Below the pieces are notes generated by a model. It did not search any database. It had not been told where the DNA came from and saw nothing but the letters and a program-made list of their open reading frames with translations. A DNA stretch of 64,000 nucleotides from contig DCXY01000029.1 of NCBI GenBank assembly GCA_002329155.1, positions 1 to 64,000 of the forward strand, read 5' to 3'. The position numbers were made by a program, and so were the translations under genes. Origin of the DNA: Stenotrophomonas sp. UBA2124 (GTDB lineage Bacteria; Pseudomonadota; Gammaproteobacteria; Xanthomonadales; Xanthomonadaceae). Shown here in pieces: positions 34,254 to 44,500 of this stretch. Within the stretch, counting starts at the first letter, position 1. Each line of letters starts with the position of its first letter.

Positions 34254-35060
34254 TCAGAGGCCGGCTACCCAGTCCTGCCACGGCAACGATGCGTCACCCA
34301 TTGCGACAAAGTCACCGTTGAGCAGGCGTGGCCGCTGGTTGTACTGGAATGGCTGGCCGGTATCGGCGGCGAGCAGCACGCCTCCAGCGGCCTCCAGCAC
34401 GCATTGGCCGGCGGCGGTATCCCATTCGCTGGTCGGCCCCAGGCGCGGGTAGACATCCAGCGTGCCCTCGGCGATGCGGCAGAACTTCAGCGAGGAGCCC
34501 TGCGCCACCAGTTCGATATCACCCATGCGCTGCAGCAGCTCCTCGGTACGCGGGCTGCGGTGCGAGCGGCTGGCGGCCACGCGCAGGGGCAGCGCCGGCG
34601 GCACCTGGGTGATGATGGCGTCCTCGCTGGCGCCGTCGCGGCGGTAGGCGTTGCCGCCGCGCGTGGCATGCCAGAGCACGCCCGTCACCGGCGCCTGCAC
34701 CACACCGAACACTGGCAGGCCGGCGTCGATGAGGGCGATGTTCACGCTGAACTCGCCGTTGCGTTTGATGAACTCGCGGGTGCCGTCGAGCGGGTCCACC
34801 AGCCAGTAACGCTGCCACTGCCGGCGGGTTTCCCATGGCAGCTGCGCCGATTCTTCCGACAGCACCGGCAGCTCCGGCGTGAGCTGGGCCAGCCCCTGCA
34901 CGATCAGCGCGTGCGCGGCCAGGTCGGCAGTGGTGACCGGGCTGTCGTCGGCCTTGCGTTCGATATCGAAGCCGCTGGCGTAGACCTGCATGATGGCCGC
35001 GCCGGCCTGCTGCGCGATGCCGATGACGCCTTCGCGCAGGGCCGTGTCGATCACGCTCAT
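34254..35060 (-). CDS. cysQ: 3'(2'),5'-bisphosphate nucleotidase
   Basis: A 268-residue Mg-dependent phosphatase of the inositol monophosphatase fold. It recycles PAP/PAPS formed in sulfate assimilation. Motifs are VLSEES (metal Glu near 72), WLVDPLDGTREFIKRNGEF (near 90, the DPxDGT signature) and TSEWDTAAGQ (near 213). The start overlaps the nudE stop as ATGA. Pairing nudE with cysQ is common in gammaproteobacteria and joins two enzymes that clear adenylate-type metabolites. Confidence 0.95.
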   Translation of the reverse strand: MSVIDTALREGVIGIAQQAGAAIMQVYASGFDIERKADDSPVTTADLAAHALIVQGLAQLTPELPVLSEESAQLPWETRRQWQRYWLVDPLDGTREFIKRNGEFSVNIALIDAGLPVFGVVQAPVTGVLWHATRGGNAYRRDGASEDAIITQVPPALPLRVAASRSHRSPRTEELLQRMGDIELVAQGSSLKFCRIAEGTLDVYPRLGPTSEWDTAAGQCVLEAAGGVLLAADTGQPFQYNQRPRLLNGDFVAMGDASLPWQDWVAGL

Positions 35061-35608
35061 GCCTGCGCTTCCCTGAGCCATTCGCGGACGATGAACAGTG
35101 CGGCCAGCGAGCGGCCTTCGGAGAAATCCTCGCGCAGCATCAGCTGGTCAAGTTCGGCCAGCTTCCACGGCACCACTTCCAGCTCCTCCGGCTCGTCGCC
35201 GAGCAGCTTTTCCGGGTACAGGTCGCGTGCCAGCACCAGCCAGGACTGGTGGCTCATGTAGGTGGGTGCCAGGGTCATGGCACGCAGCACATCGAGCTGG
35301 CGGGCACCGTAGCCGGCCTCCTCCTTCAACTCGCGGTCGGCGGCCTGCAGCGGGGTCTCGCCGGCGTCGATGCGCCCCTTCACCAGACCCAGCTCATACC
35401 GGTGCAGGCCGGCGGCGTATTCACGCACCAGCAGCACAGTGTCCTCGTCGAGCATGGGCACCACCACCACGGCACCGTGGCCACGGCTGACCAGCCGCTG
35501 GAACAGGCGCCGCTCGCCATTGGAGAACTCCAGGTCCAGCTGCTCCTGGCGGAACGGGCCGATGTCCTGCTCCTGGACCTTGTGGATGTGGGGCAGCCGG
35601 CGGCTCAT
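35057..35608 (-). CDS. nudE: ADP-compounds hydrolase NudE (Nudix)
   Basis: A 183-residue Nudix hydrolase. The Nudix box G-x5-E-x7-REUxEExG is complete (GRIDAGETPLQAADRELKEE with AGYG, near 85-108). It should cut ADP-ribose, NADH or Ap3A-type substrates. The N-terminus MSRRLPHIHKVQEQDIGPFR supports ATG 35608. First gene of the minus-strand group with cysQ. It is divergent from rsmE. Confidence 0.93.
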   Translation of the reverse strand: MSRRLPHIHKVQEQDIGPFRQEQLDLEFSNGERRLFQRLVSRGHGAVVVVPMLDEDTVLLVREYAAGLHRYELGLVKGRIDAGETPLQAADRELKEEAGYGARQLDVLRAMTLAPTYMSHQSWLVLARDLYPEKLLGDEPEELEVVPWKLAELDQLMLREDFSEGRSLAALFIVREWLREAQA

Positions 35609-35732
35609 GCGCCACTCCGGGCGTGAATGCGAAGGACCGATAGAATGCGCATTGGCAGAGACGTTTTCATGTGCCTGAAATGCTAACAGACCCGGCCTGC
35701 CACCCGCCGACCCGCCGTTGCGAGACCACCCG

Positions 35733-36467
35733 ATGCGCCTGACCCGTTGTGCTGTCGAACTGCCATTGAGCCCTGGCCAGACCTTGGCTCTGCCCGAGGA
35801 AACCGCCAACCATCTGGTGCGGGTGATGCGCATGCGTGAAGGTGAAGGCTGCGTGCTGTTCAATGGCGATGGCAACGATTACGCCGCCACGCTCACCAGC
35901 ATCGGCAAACGCGAGGTGCGGGTCAGCATTGATTCGGCGCAGCCGGTGGACAACGAGTCACCGCTGGCCATCACCCTGCTGCAGGGCATCGCCCGTGGCG
36001 AGAAGATGGACCTGATTCTGCAGAAGGCCACCGAGCTGGGCGTGGCGCGCATCATTCCGGTGAACGCCGAGCGCACCGAGGTGAAGCTGGATGCCGCGCG
36101 CGCGGAAAAGCGCCTGGCGCACTGGCGCAGCGTGGTGGGTTCGGCCTGTGGTCAATCCGGGCGTGCGCGGATACCGCAGGTGGACGCGCCGCTGGCATTG
36201 GCTGCGGCCGCTACGTCCCTGCCTGCTGACAGCCTGCGGCTCACGCTCGACCCGCTCGGTGAACATCGCCTGGCAACGCTGCAGGCCGCACCTGCCAATG
36301 GTGTGGTAGTTGCCATCGGCCCGGAGGGTGGCTGGTCGCCGCGTGACCGCCAGCAGCTGGCCGGCGCGGGCTTCCAGGGCCTGCAGCTTGGCCCGCGCAT
36401 TCTGCGCACGGAGACGGCAGGGCTGGCGGCGATTGCCGCGCTGCAGGCGCGGCTGGGGGATTTGTAG
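35733..36467 (+). CDS. rsmE: 16S rRNA m3U1498 methyltransferase
   Basis: A 244-residue SPOUT-class methyltransferase that methylates U1498 of 16S rRNA with SAM. The N-terminal PUA-like RNA-binding part has NHLVRVMRMREGE. The knotted C-terminal domain shows QKATELGVARIIPV, IGPEGGWSPRD (SAM loop) and LGPRILRTETAGLA. ATG 35733 gives the family N-terminus MRLTRC. It is monocistronic. Confidence 0.96.
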   Translation: MRLTRCAVELPLSPGQTLALPEETANHLVRVMRMREGEGCVLFNGDGNDYAATLTSIGKREVRVSIDSAQPVDNESPLAITLLQGIARGEKMDLILQKATELGVARIIPVNAERTEVKLDAARAEKRLAHWRSVVGSACGQSGRARIPQVDAPLALAAAATSLPADSLRLTLDPLGEHRLATLQAAPANGVVVAIGPEGGWSPRDRQQLAGAGFQGLQLGPRILRTETAGLAAIAALQARLGDL

Positions 36468-36515
36468 GCGGCAAGCGGAAGCACCCTCATCCGCCCCTTC
36501 GGGGCACCTTCTCCC

Positions 36516-36632
36516 GCTTGCGGGAGAAGGGAACGAAGTGCGGCCTCGCGCTTGCGGGAGAAGGGAATCAAGTGCGGCCTCGCGCTTGCGGTAGAAGGGA
36601 ATCAGGCACAGCCTCCCGCTTGCGGGAGACGG
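36516..36632. repeat. 34-bp tandem repeat with embedded CTTCTCCCGC/GCGGGAGAAG dyad
   Basis: The word GCTTGCGGGAGA or its near variant recurs at 36516, 36550, 36584 and 36618, an exact 34-bp period (three full units plus one partial). Just before, CTTCTCCCGC (36509-36518) and GCGGGAGAAG form a hairpin with the first unit. CATCCGCCCCTTCGGGGCAC precedes it, a pattern common in intergenic regions of GC-rich proteobacteria. It lies between rsmE and the end of the pil-chp operon. Confidence 0.75.
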
Positions 36633-36658
36633 TCGTGATCGCTGCTGCTGAAACGATG

Positions 36659-36684
36659 AAGGCCGCGCTATCCGCGCGGCCTTT
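36659..36684. terminator. Bidirectional terminator at the end of the pil-chp operon
   Basis: AAGGCCGCGC and GCGCGGCCTT pair perfectly around a 5-base loop, with T residues following on the plus strand. It serves chpC (minus) and possibly rsmE (plus). Confidence 0.75.
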
Positions 36685-36706
36685 CTGGTCTGTTGATGCT
36701 GCGTGA

Positions 36707-37180
36707 TCAGGCAGCGTCGGCGAGTGCCTGCACCACGGCCGCTTCAATCGCATCCAGATCAGGCAGCAGCGCGCTCTGCTCGCCCAGCAGCACGCGCATG
36801 TGCACGCCTGCCGGCAGATTCTCTTCCGATGCGTCGGCCAACAGGCCGTCACGCGGCACGGCGATCAGCTGCGGGAAGGACTGGGTCAGCAGTGCGAAGT
36901 ACGGCAGGTCCGGGTTGCCACCCAGGGCCTTGAGCACCACCACCTTGTTGTTGCCGGTCACCGCTTCCTGGCCATGGCCACTGAGGCCGGCATAGGACAG
37001 CAGCGGCACGCTCCAGCCGTGCCATGCGATCTGCCCGACCAGCCAGTCCGGGGCGTTGGCGATGGGCTCCACCGGCACGCGCGACATCATTTCGGCGACG
37101 GTGGCATTGGGCAGCAGCACGCGCTCGTTACCCGCCTGGATCAGTACACCGCGTACTTCGTCATTGTTTGCGTAGCTCAT
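36707..37180 (-). CDS. chpC: CheW-like protein ChpC of the Pil-Chp system
   Basis: A 157-residue CheW-domain adaptor. Recognisable parts are RGVLIQAGNERVLLPNATVAE, PDWLVGQIAWHGWSVPLLSY and NKVVVLKALGG. It should couple additional receptors to the ChpA kinase. The adaptor PilI is encoded separately at the start of the operon. Last gene of the seven-gene run, 25 bp after the CheB-like gene, followed by a terminator. Confidence 0.85.
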   Translation of the reverse strand: MSYANNDEVRGVLIQAGNERVLLPNATVAEMMSRVPVEPIANAPDWLVGQIAWHGWSVPLLSYAGLSGHGQEAVTGNNKVVVLKALGGNPDLPYFALLTQSFPQLIAVPRDGLLADASEENLPAGVHMRVLLGEQSALLPDLDAIEAAVVQALADAA

Positions 37181-37205
37181 GTTCGCTTCCTTGGTTGCGC
37201 CGGCA

Positions 37206-38528
37206 TCAGCCCGCGCAACGCGTTACCAGTTCGGCTGCCAGGTATTCCGGATCGCCGGCGCTCATGCCTTCCACCGCCAGCTGGCTGGCTGCGGCCGGGT
37301 CGTAGCAGCCTTCACCGATCTGGCCGGCTACCCAGCCGCCCTTGCCGGCGAACTCGATGACCTGCGGCACCACCGCCACGTCGGCACCACTGAGCATCAG
37401 CACCGCGCTGCGCGCAGGTTCCAGTGCGCCCAGCAGATCGCCACCGGCGTTGAAGCGCAGCGTGCCGCTGCCTTCCAGGCCGATGACATCCGGCAGGATG
37501 TAGACATTGCCCGGTTCCATGCTCATGCCGGTGTCGGCCAGGCTCACCGGCAGTGCGGTGGCGCGCGACATCTGCTTGACCAGGTTGGCGTAGCGGCCAC
37601 CGTCCAGGCGCAGCTGCACCAGCACCGGGCGCTCGAAATCGGACGGCAGGCCAGCCAGCACGCGGCGCACCGCATCCGGGCCGCCAATGCCTGCCAGCAG
37701 CAGCACGGCACCATCGGCAGTGCCTGCGCTGTCCTGCTCGATATCCACCAGCGACAGCGAGGAGTTCAGCAGGCTTGCCAGCTGCGGCGGTTCGGCTTCC
37801 TGTGCCGGGGCCACGGCCGGGGCGCTCTCATAGCCCTCTTCGTCCAGCAGCGACCAGCTGTTGAACGATCCGGTCTTCTCCGGCGGCGCGGCCTGTTCCG
37901 GTGCCTCCGCGGTGGCTTCGGGCAGCGGTGGCGGCACGATCTCCGGTGCACTGTGCACCGGGGTGGCAATCAGTTCCTCGAACGACAGCACCTGCGGCTG
38001 CGCGTCCAGTTCGGCCGGCGGCACGTACAGCGCATCGGCCGGCACATCCACCGATTCCACGAACGCTTCGTCCACATGGAACTGCAGCGGCGCATCGGCA
38101 TGGCGGTCGGCCGGGCGCTCGGGCAGGCCCGGCTGCAGCGCGGCGGCGGCTTCGCTGGATTCGTCATCCTGACCCGGCGGCAGCACGTTGTCGTGGCCCT
38201 GCAGCTTGGCGGCAAGGTGGCGGATCCAACGCTGTGCTTCCCAGCCTTCGCGGCGCGCGGCCAGCTCGGCTTCCTCGAACATCAGGCTCAGGTGCGGCGC
38301 TTCCAGCAGCGGCTCCAGCCGCTCCAGTGCGTCTTCCACCGCCGGCTCCAGTGCCACCAGTACCACCTGCGGCGCGGCCGCCTGCAGTGCTTCGGGGCCG
38401 AGCTGGTTGGGGTCTTCCTCCAGCACGATGCGGCCACCGGCGGCAGCAATGGCTTCGCGCAGGCGGTCGCGTGCGGCACCGGCAACGGCGAGCAGGGCTA
38501 CCGGCTTGGCGGCGTCATCATTCGCGTA
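37206..38528 (-). CDS. chpB: CheB-like protein of the Pil-Chp system with degenerate catalytic residues
   Basis: About 440 residues. The N-terminal ~100 residues resemble a receiver-like alpha/beta domain (VALLAVAGAARDRLREAIAA). A long acidic, Pro-rich linker (about 110-260) precedes a C-terminal domain colinear with CheB methylesterase: LLLAGIGGPDAVRRVLAGLP, then RPVLVQLRLDGG and EPGNVYILPDVIGLE. Active CheB has GASTGG and QHM at the first two sites. Here the Ser is replaced (AGIGG) and the His is absent (QLRL). The catalytic Asp cannot be placed. The protein is probably not a methylesterase, so the symbol reflects position. I place the start at GTG 38528, overlapping chpA. A longer ATG start at 38558 is possible. 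Confidence 0.72.
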   Translation of the reverse strand, partial: YANDDAAKPVALLAVAGAARDRLREAIAAAGGRIVLEEDPNQLGPEALQAAAPQVVLVALEPAVEDALERLEPLLEAPHLSLMFEEAELAARREGWEAQRWIRHLAAKLQGHDNVLPPGQDDESSEAAAALQPGLPERPADRHADAPLQFHVDEAFVESVDVPADALYVPPAELDAQPQVLSFEELIATPVHSAPEIVPPPLPEATAEAPEQAAPPEKTGSFNSWSLLDEEGYESAPAVAPAQEAEPPQLASLLNSSLSLVDIEQDSAGTADGAVLLLAGIGGPDAVRRVLAGLPSDFERPVLVQLRLDGGRYANLVKQMSRATALPVSLADTGMSMEPGNVYILPDVIGLEGSGTLRFNAGGDLLGALEPARSAVLMLSGADVAVVPQVIEFAGKGGWVAGQIGEGCYDPAAASQLAVEGMSAGDPEYLAAELVTRCAG

Positions 38529-41500
38529 CACGTGCGATCCCCAGCAGGTCGTAAACATTGCGCATCAGGTCCAGCTCCTGGTACGGCTTGCCCAGGTAAC
38601 GCTGTACGCCGATCTCGAACGCACGCTGGCGGTGCTTGTCGCCGCTGCGCGAGGTGATCATCACGATGGGCACGCCCTTGTAACGCGGGTCGGCACGCAT
38701 CGCGGTGGCCAGCTCGTAGCCGTCCATGCGCGGCATTTCGATATCCAGCAGCATCAGGTCGGGCACGCGCTCTTCCAGCAGCTCCAGTGCCTCGACGCCG
38801 TCGCGTGCGGTGGCCACCTCGAAGTTGTGGCGTTCCAGCACGCGGCCGGTGACCTTGCGCATGGTCAGCGAGTCGTCCACCACCATCACCAGCGGCACGT
38901 GCCGCTGGCTGGTGACGGTGTCCACTTCCACCGCCTGCTGCGGCTGTGCCAGGTGGCGGCGGACCAGCGGGGCCACGTCCAGGATCACCACCACGTTGCC
39001 TTCGCCGGTGATGGTGGCACCGTAGATGCCGGGTACCGAGGCGATCTGCAGGCCCACCGGCTTGACCACGATTTCGCGGTTGCCCAGCACCTGGTCGATG
39101 GCCACGGCGGCACGCAGGTCGCCAGAGCGCACCAGCAGCAGCGGGATTTCCGACTGGCCCTCGGCCTTGGCCGCAGCCTGGCCGACCAGCGTACCCATGT
39201 TGTAGAGGGTGTAGTCCTCGCCGTTGTAGTGGTAACCGCCCTGCCCGGACTCGAAACGCTCGCGCGAGATGCGGCCGATACCACTGACCGATGCCACCGG
39301 CACCGCGTAGGTGGTTTCGCCGATGCGCACGAACACGGCCTGGGTGACGGCCAGCGTCTGTGGCAGGCGCAGGGTGAAGGTGGCGCCGTGGCCGCGCTCG
39401 GAGTGGATGTCCACCGAGCCGCCCAGCTGGCGCACTTCGTTGCGCACCACGTCCATGCCCACGCCACGGCCGGCCAGCTGGCTGACCTGTTCGCTGGTGC
39501 TGAAGCCGGAGGCGAAGATCATCTGATCCAGCTGGGTGTCGTCGATCTGGTCACCCGCAGCCAGCAGGCCACGCTGTTCGGCGCGACGGCGGATGGCGGC
39601 GCGGTCCAGACCGGCACCGTCATCGGCCACTTCCAGCACGATTTCCGAGCCTTCGCGGCGCAGACGCAGGGCGATCTCGCCTTCTTCCGGCTTGCCGGCG
39701 CCGGTACGCGCTGCCGGCAGTTCCAGGCCGTGGGCCACGGAGTTGCGCAGCATGTGCTCCAGCGGCGCGACCATGCGATCCAGGACGTTGCGGTCCAGTT
39801 CGCCATGCGTGCCTTCCAGCTTCAGGTGAACCTGCTTGCCGGTTTCCTGTGCGGCCTGGCGGACCACGCGGCGCAGGCGTGGCACCAGACCGTCGAACGG
39901 CACCATGCGCGCACGCATCAGGCCGTCCTGCAGTTCGGAGCTGACGCGCGACTGCTGCTGCAGCAGGTTGTCGTAGTTGCGCGAGAGTTCGTCCAGCACG
40001 CCCTGCAGACCGCCAAGGTCGGCTGCCGATTCGTTCAGCGCGCGGCTGAGCTGCTGCAGGGTGGAGAAGCGGTCCAGCTCCAGCGGGTCGAAGGTCTGGT
40101 CGGCCTGTTCGTGCTCGCGGCGGTAACGCGCCACGATCTGCGCTTCGGTTTCCAGATCCAGACGACGCAGCTGGTCGCGCAGACGCGCGTTGGTGCGGTC
40201 CAGCTCGGCCATGGCGCCACGGAAGGCACCCAGCTGCTGCTCCAGGCGCGAGCGGTAGATGGCCACTTCACCGGCGTGGTTGACCAGGCTGTCGAGCAGG
40301 TCGGCGCGCACGCGTACCTGTTCCTGGCCACGCGGGCCGGCCTCATCATCGGCAGCCTGTTCGTCGGCAACCGGGGCCGACAGCGGCACGATCTCGGCCA
40401 ACGGCTGCGGCTGCACTTCGCCTGCGGCATCGTGGGTGTCGGCCACGGCCGGGGCGGCGCCCAGCGGCGATTCCACCAGCGCCGGCTCGGCTTCGGCACG
40501 GCCGTCGGTACGGGCTTCCAGCGCGCCGATCAGGTCCAGCGGCATGTGCACGGCATGATGGTCGCCGGTGTGCACCAGCAGCTGGTGCAGGCGGTCGAAA
40601 CCACGCTCCAGCAGCTGCACGTCGCCACGGGTCATCTCGGTGCGGTTGGCGGCAACGGCTTCCAGCAGCGATTCGATGCTGTGGCCCAGGTCGCCGATAG
40701 CGTTGATGCCCGCCATGCGCGCACCACCCTTGAGGGTGTGCAGATCGCGCTGCAGGCCGGCCAGTACTTCTCGGTCCTCCGGCGCGCTGCGCAGCTCGCT
40801 GAGCAGGCCGTCGCAATGGTCGAGCAGGTCCTTGCCTTCCTCGACGAAGATATCGACCAGCTCGCGGTCCAGTTCGTTGAAGTCCAGCGGGCCGGCAACC
40901 AGCTGCGAAACCACCGGCTCGGCCGCAACCGCCGGCTGGTCTTCCGGCAGCGGTGCAGTCAGCGGGGCCAGCTCCACCTTGATCGGCTCGACTACGTCAG
41001 CGGCTTCGATGGCATCGTCAACGGTCGCGGTCGCTTCTTCAACGTCGGTCTGTGCCGGCTCGTCTTCAGTAGCCAGTTCGATCGATTCCACCTCTGCGTC
41101 GGCTTCAACCGGTGATTCGATGGTGGCAACTTCTTCGACTTCGACTTCGTTCTCGGCCACCGGTGCGGGCTCCTCGGCTTCGACACCGATGGAGGCTTCG
41201 ATCTCGTCGTTGGCCGAATCGGCCTCGACGGTGATCACCGCTTCTTCCACGGCGGTCACCGGCAGCTCGCTGGCGTCCTGGCCGTAATCCGGGAGTGCGG
41301 CAACCTCATCGAGGGCGTCGAAGGTGGCAGCCTGCGCGGCAGCCTCTTCAACCTCGATGGTCTGGTCATCGACCGGTGCGGCCACGTCTTCAATGGCGGC
41401 TTCTTCAATGGCTGCCTCGGCAGTGGCCTCGGCCTGTACCGGCTCGGCGTCGCTGGAAGCAGCTTCGGTGGCGTCCTGTGCGGCCTGTTCGGCTTCATCG

Positions 41501-44500
41501 AACGTGGTGCCGGCAACAACGGCTTCGACGTGCACGTCGGCGGTGGCTTCCGTCATCGCCTGGTCGTGCGCTGCGGCCTCGTCGGACACTTCCTGCGTGC
41601 CCGCAGCTTCATCAGCCACGGCGCCTGCATCGGCCTGTTCCGACGCGTGCTGTTCTTCGTGCGCAGGCTTGTCCTTGCCGAACGCGGCAGCTGCAACGCC
41701 AGCGACCGCGGCACCTGCCGCCGCCAGCCAGCCGAAGGCGGACTTGTCTTCCGGCGCGGCCTGCACTTCCTCCACGCCAGCCGGCGTGGTGGCCTCATCG
41801 GAGGCAGCGGCTTGCGCCGCAGCATCGGTGTCGGTGCTGGCGGCCTCTTCCTGCGTATGGACGGCGTAGCCCTGCGGCTCCTCGGCAACAAGGTTGCTGC
41901 CGCTGTCCTGGGCTTCGCCCGGCGTTGCATCGGTGTAGGCAGTGACCTGCTCCACCTCGGCGTGGCCGGGCTGCGCATCCACCTGCAAGCCAGCAGCCGG
42001 CGCGCTCTCGGCCTCTGCCTCGGCGGGCGCTGCGGGTGCAGGCAGGTTGCCCAGGCCACCGGGCGTTTCTTCCAGCATCGAGGTGTCGAAATAGGCCGAC
42101 AGATCATCAGCGCCGGACAGGTCCGGCTTGAACGTGGCGGCCGGCTGCACACCTGCCTCGTCCTCGCCAGCCTGCGGCGGCCACTTGGCATCGGGCAGCG
42201 CATCACCCAGTGCCTGCAGGCGCTCGGCCACACCCGGGAATGCCGGGATGCGCGGCGAATCCGCGCGCAGTGCGTGAATGGTGGTGTTCACCGCCAGCGC
42301 CATCTGCGCCAGTGCTTCCACACCCGCCGCGCCCGGCACCGTGCCGCTTGCCAGCGAACGCTTGACGAACGACTCGGCCGGCGCGGTGATGCTGGTGATG
42401 ACCGGTACATCGGTCATCGCGAACGCGCCGCTCATGGTGTGCACGGCGCGCAGCAGTTCTTCGGACACCGGCTGCGGCTGCACGCGCGAGCTGCTGAGCC
42501 AGCTGTTGACGGTTTCCAGGTGGGTGCCGATCTCGGCTTCCAGAATCTCGCGCAGCACGCTGTCCACGGAGGCAGGCACGCCCTCGCCCACGGCCACCAC
42601 CGGAGCAGGCGCAGCCTCGCTGGCAACGACGCTCTCGGGTTCAACGTGGCTGGGCGCTGCTTCAACCGGTGCGGCCACCGACGGCGCGGCAGCTGCCATG
42701 GCGCCCAGGTAGAACGCTTCCTCGCCGGCGCCGACGCGGTCGGCCACGTCCTGCATGCCGATCAGGTCGGCATGGATGCGGCCGTTGCTGCGCAGCGCGG
42801 CGTTGAGTTCGGGCAGTACCTCATAGGCCTGGTTGACCATGGACACCACCGCCGGGCTTGCCGGACGGCTGCCATCGAGCACGCGGTTGAGCATGCCCTC
42901 GATCTTCCAGCTGAATTCACCCAGGGTGCGCGCGCCCACCAGGCGGCCGCTGCCCTTGAGAGTATGGAACACGCGGCGCACCGGGCGCAGGCGCTCCATG
43001 TTGCCCGGCGCGGCGCGCCAGGCGGTCAGCAGGTGGCCCAGGTTGACCAGTTCCTCGTCGAACTCTTCGATGAAGACTTCGCGGATGTCCTGGTCGATCT
43101 CGTCGCCACTGTCGATGAAGCCACCGTCCAGCGTTGCCGCTGCGGCCACAGGCGCTGCCACTGCAGGCGTGGCGGCAGCCGGTTCCGCTGCCAGCCCGGG
43201 CTCCGGCACCGAGGTGGCGGCAAACGGATCGAAACGGGTGGCCGCCGCATCAAGCTCGGCCATGAAGGCGGCAGCTTCAGCATCGGCTGCTTCGCCGCGT
43301 GCGCCCTCGGCAGTGATGGGTTCGGGCTCAAGCTCCAGCGCATGCGGCGGTTCGGCCACGGCCTCGTCGGCCACTGCACCGGCCTGCGGCGGCACGCTGT
43401 CCAATGACACGTTGTCCAGCGGCGCGTTGTCCAGCGACGCCTCGTCCAGCGGCGCCTCGTCCAGCTGCCAATCGCCCGAGGTGGGCTCGGCATCGATTGC
43501 TTCCGGGGTGATGTCGGCCATCAGCGGGGCGCTGTCTTCCAGCGTCGGCTCGAAGAAGGCTTCGGCACGCGGCAGGTGCTCCACCTGCTCCAGGGCAGCC
43601 GGCACGTCGATCTGCGCGCTGTGCAGCGGGCTGTCGTCCAGCTCCAGCAGTGAGCTGTCGAAGGTATAGGCCTGCGCGGGCGCGACGCTGTCGGCCGGGG
43701 CTTCAGAGGCCACCGGGTCGAAGCTGGTGAACGCGACCGGGGCAATGCCTTCGGCGGGCGCGTCGTCGCGCTCTTCCAGGGTGATGGGTGCCACGCTGTA
43801 GCTGACGCCATCGTGCGCGGGCTGCTCAGCGGCAACCGGGTCGAACGGGAGGCCGCCATCAGTCGTATCGGCCTGCACCTGGGTTTCGCCCGCGAACAGG
43901 CCCTGCCCGTTCGGCAGCGGCGGCAGGTCGCTGGCCACGCCCTTGGCGAGGATGGCGGCGCCGAATACCAGCGCCGGCTCCGCGCTTGCCGGGGCGGCAA
44001 CGGGGGTCTCTTCCAGCGGCGGCAGCGGCGGCGGGAATGCCGGCTCGCGCGGCGCTGCAGCCTCGGCTTCCGGCGGCGTGGCGGCGGCATCGGCCTGCGA
44101 CGGCTCAGCCTGCACACCCCACTGCGGCGCCTGTTCGTCAGCAGTCATCACCGGCTCGTTGGCGGCGGCCAGCGGTGCCTGCACTGCAGCCGGTGCGGCA
44201 GCGGCGGGCGGCGCCACGCCGGCCATCGGGATAGGCCAGTAGTGCAGCGTTTCCAGGCTGCTGCGGGTGATGTCCAGAATCTCCTCGCGGCCGGAACGGC
44301 GGTCGCGCAGGGCTTCCAGGTAGTACTCCAGGCTGGCCATGGCATCGGCCAGCGTGTCCAGCTGGCGGCCGCTGGGCACGCGCTGGCGGGCAATCAGTTC
44401 GTTCTGGATGTAGTGGCTGACCGCATGCAGGTATTCGGCCGGCTGCGACAGTTCCAGCATGCGCAGCGCGCCGGACACTTCCTCCAGCAGGCGCGGCACT

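Noticed and set aside
36516..36632. CRISPR array
   Set aside because: The 34-bp period has no unique spacers: the whole unit is repeated.
38188..41115. 975-codon plus-strand frame (and others at 41530-43407 and 43813-45165)
   Set aside because: Antisense to chpA. Rich in His, Gln and Arg, as antisense frames of Ala/Glu-rich genes are.
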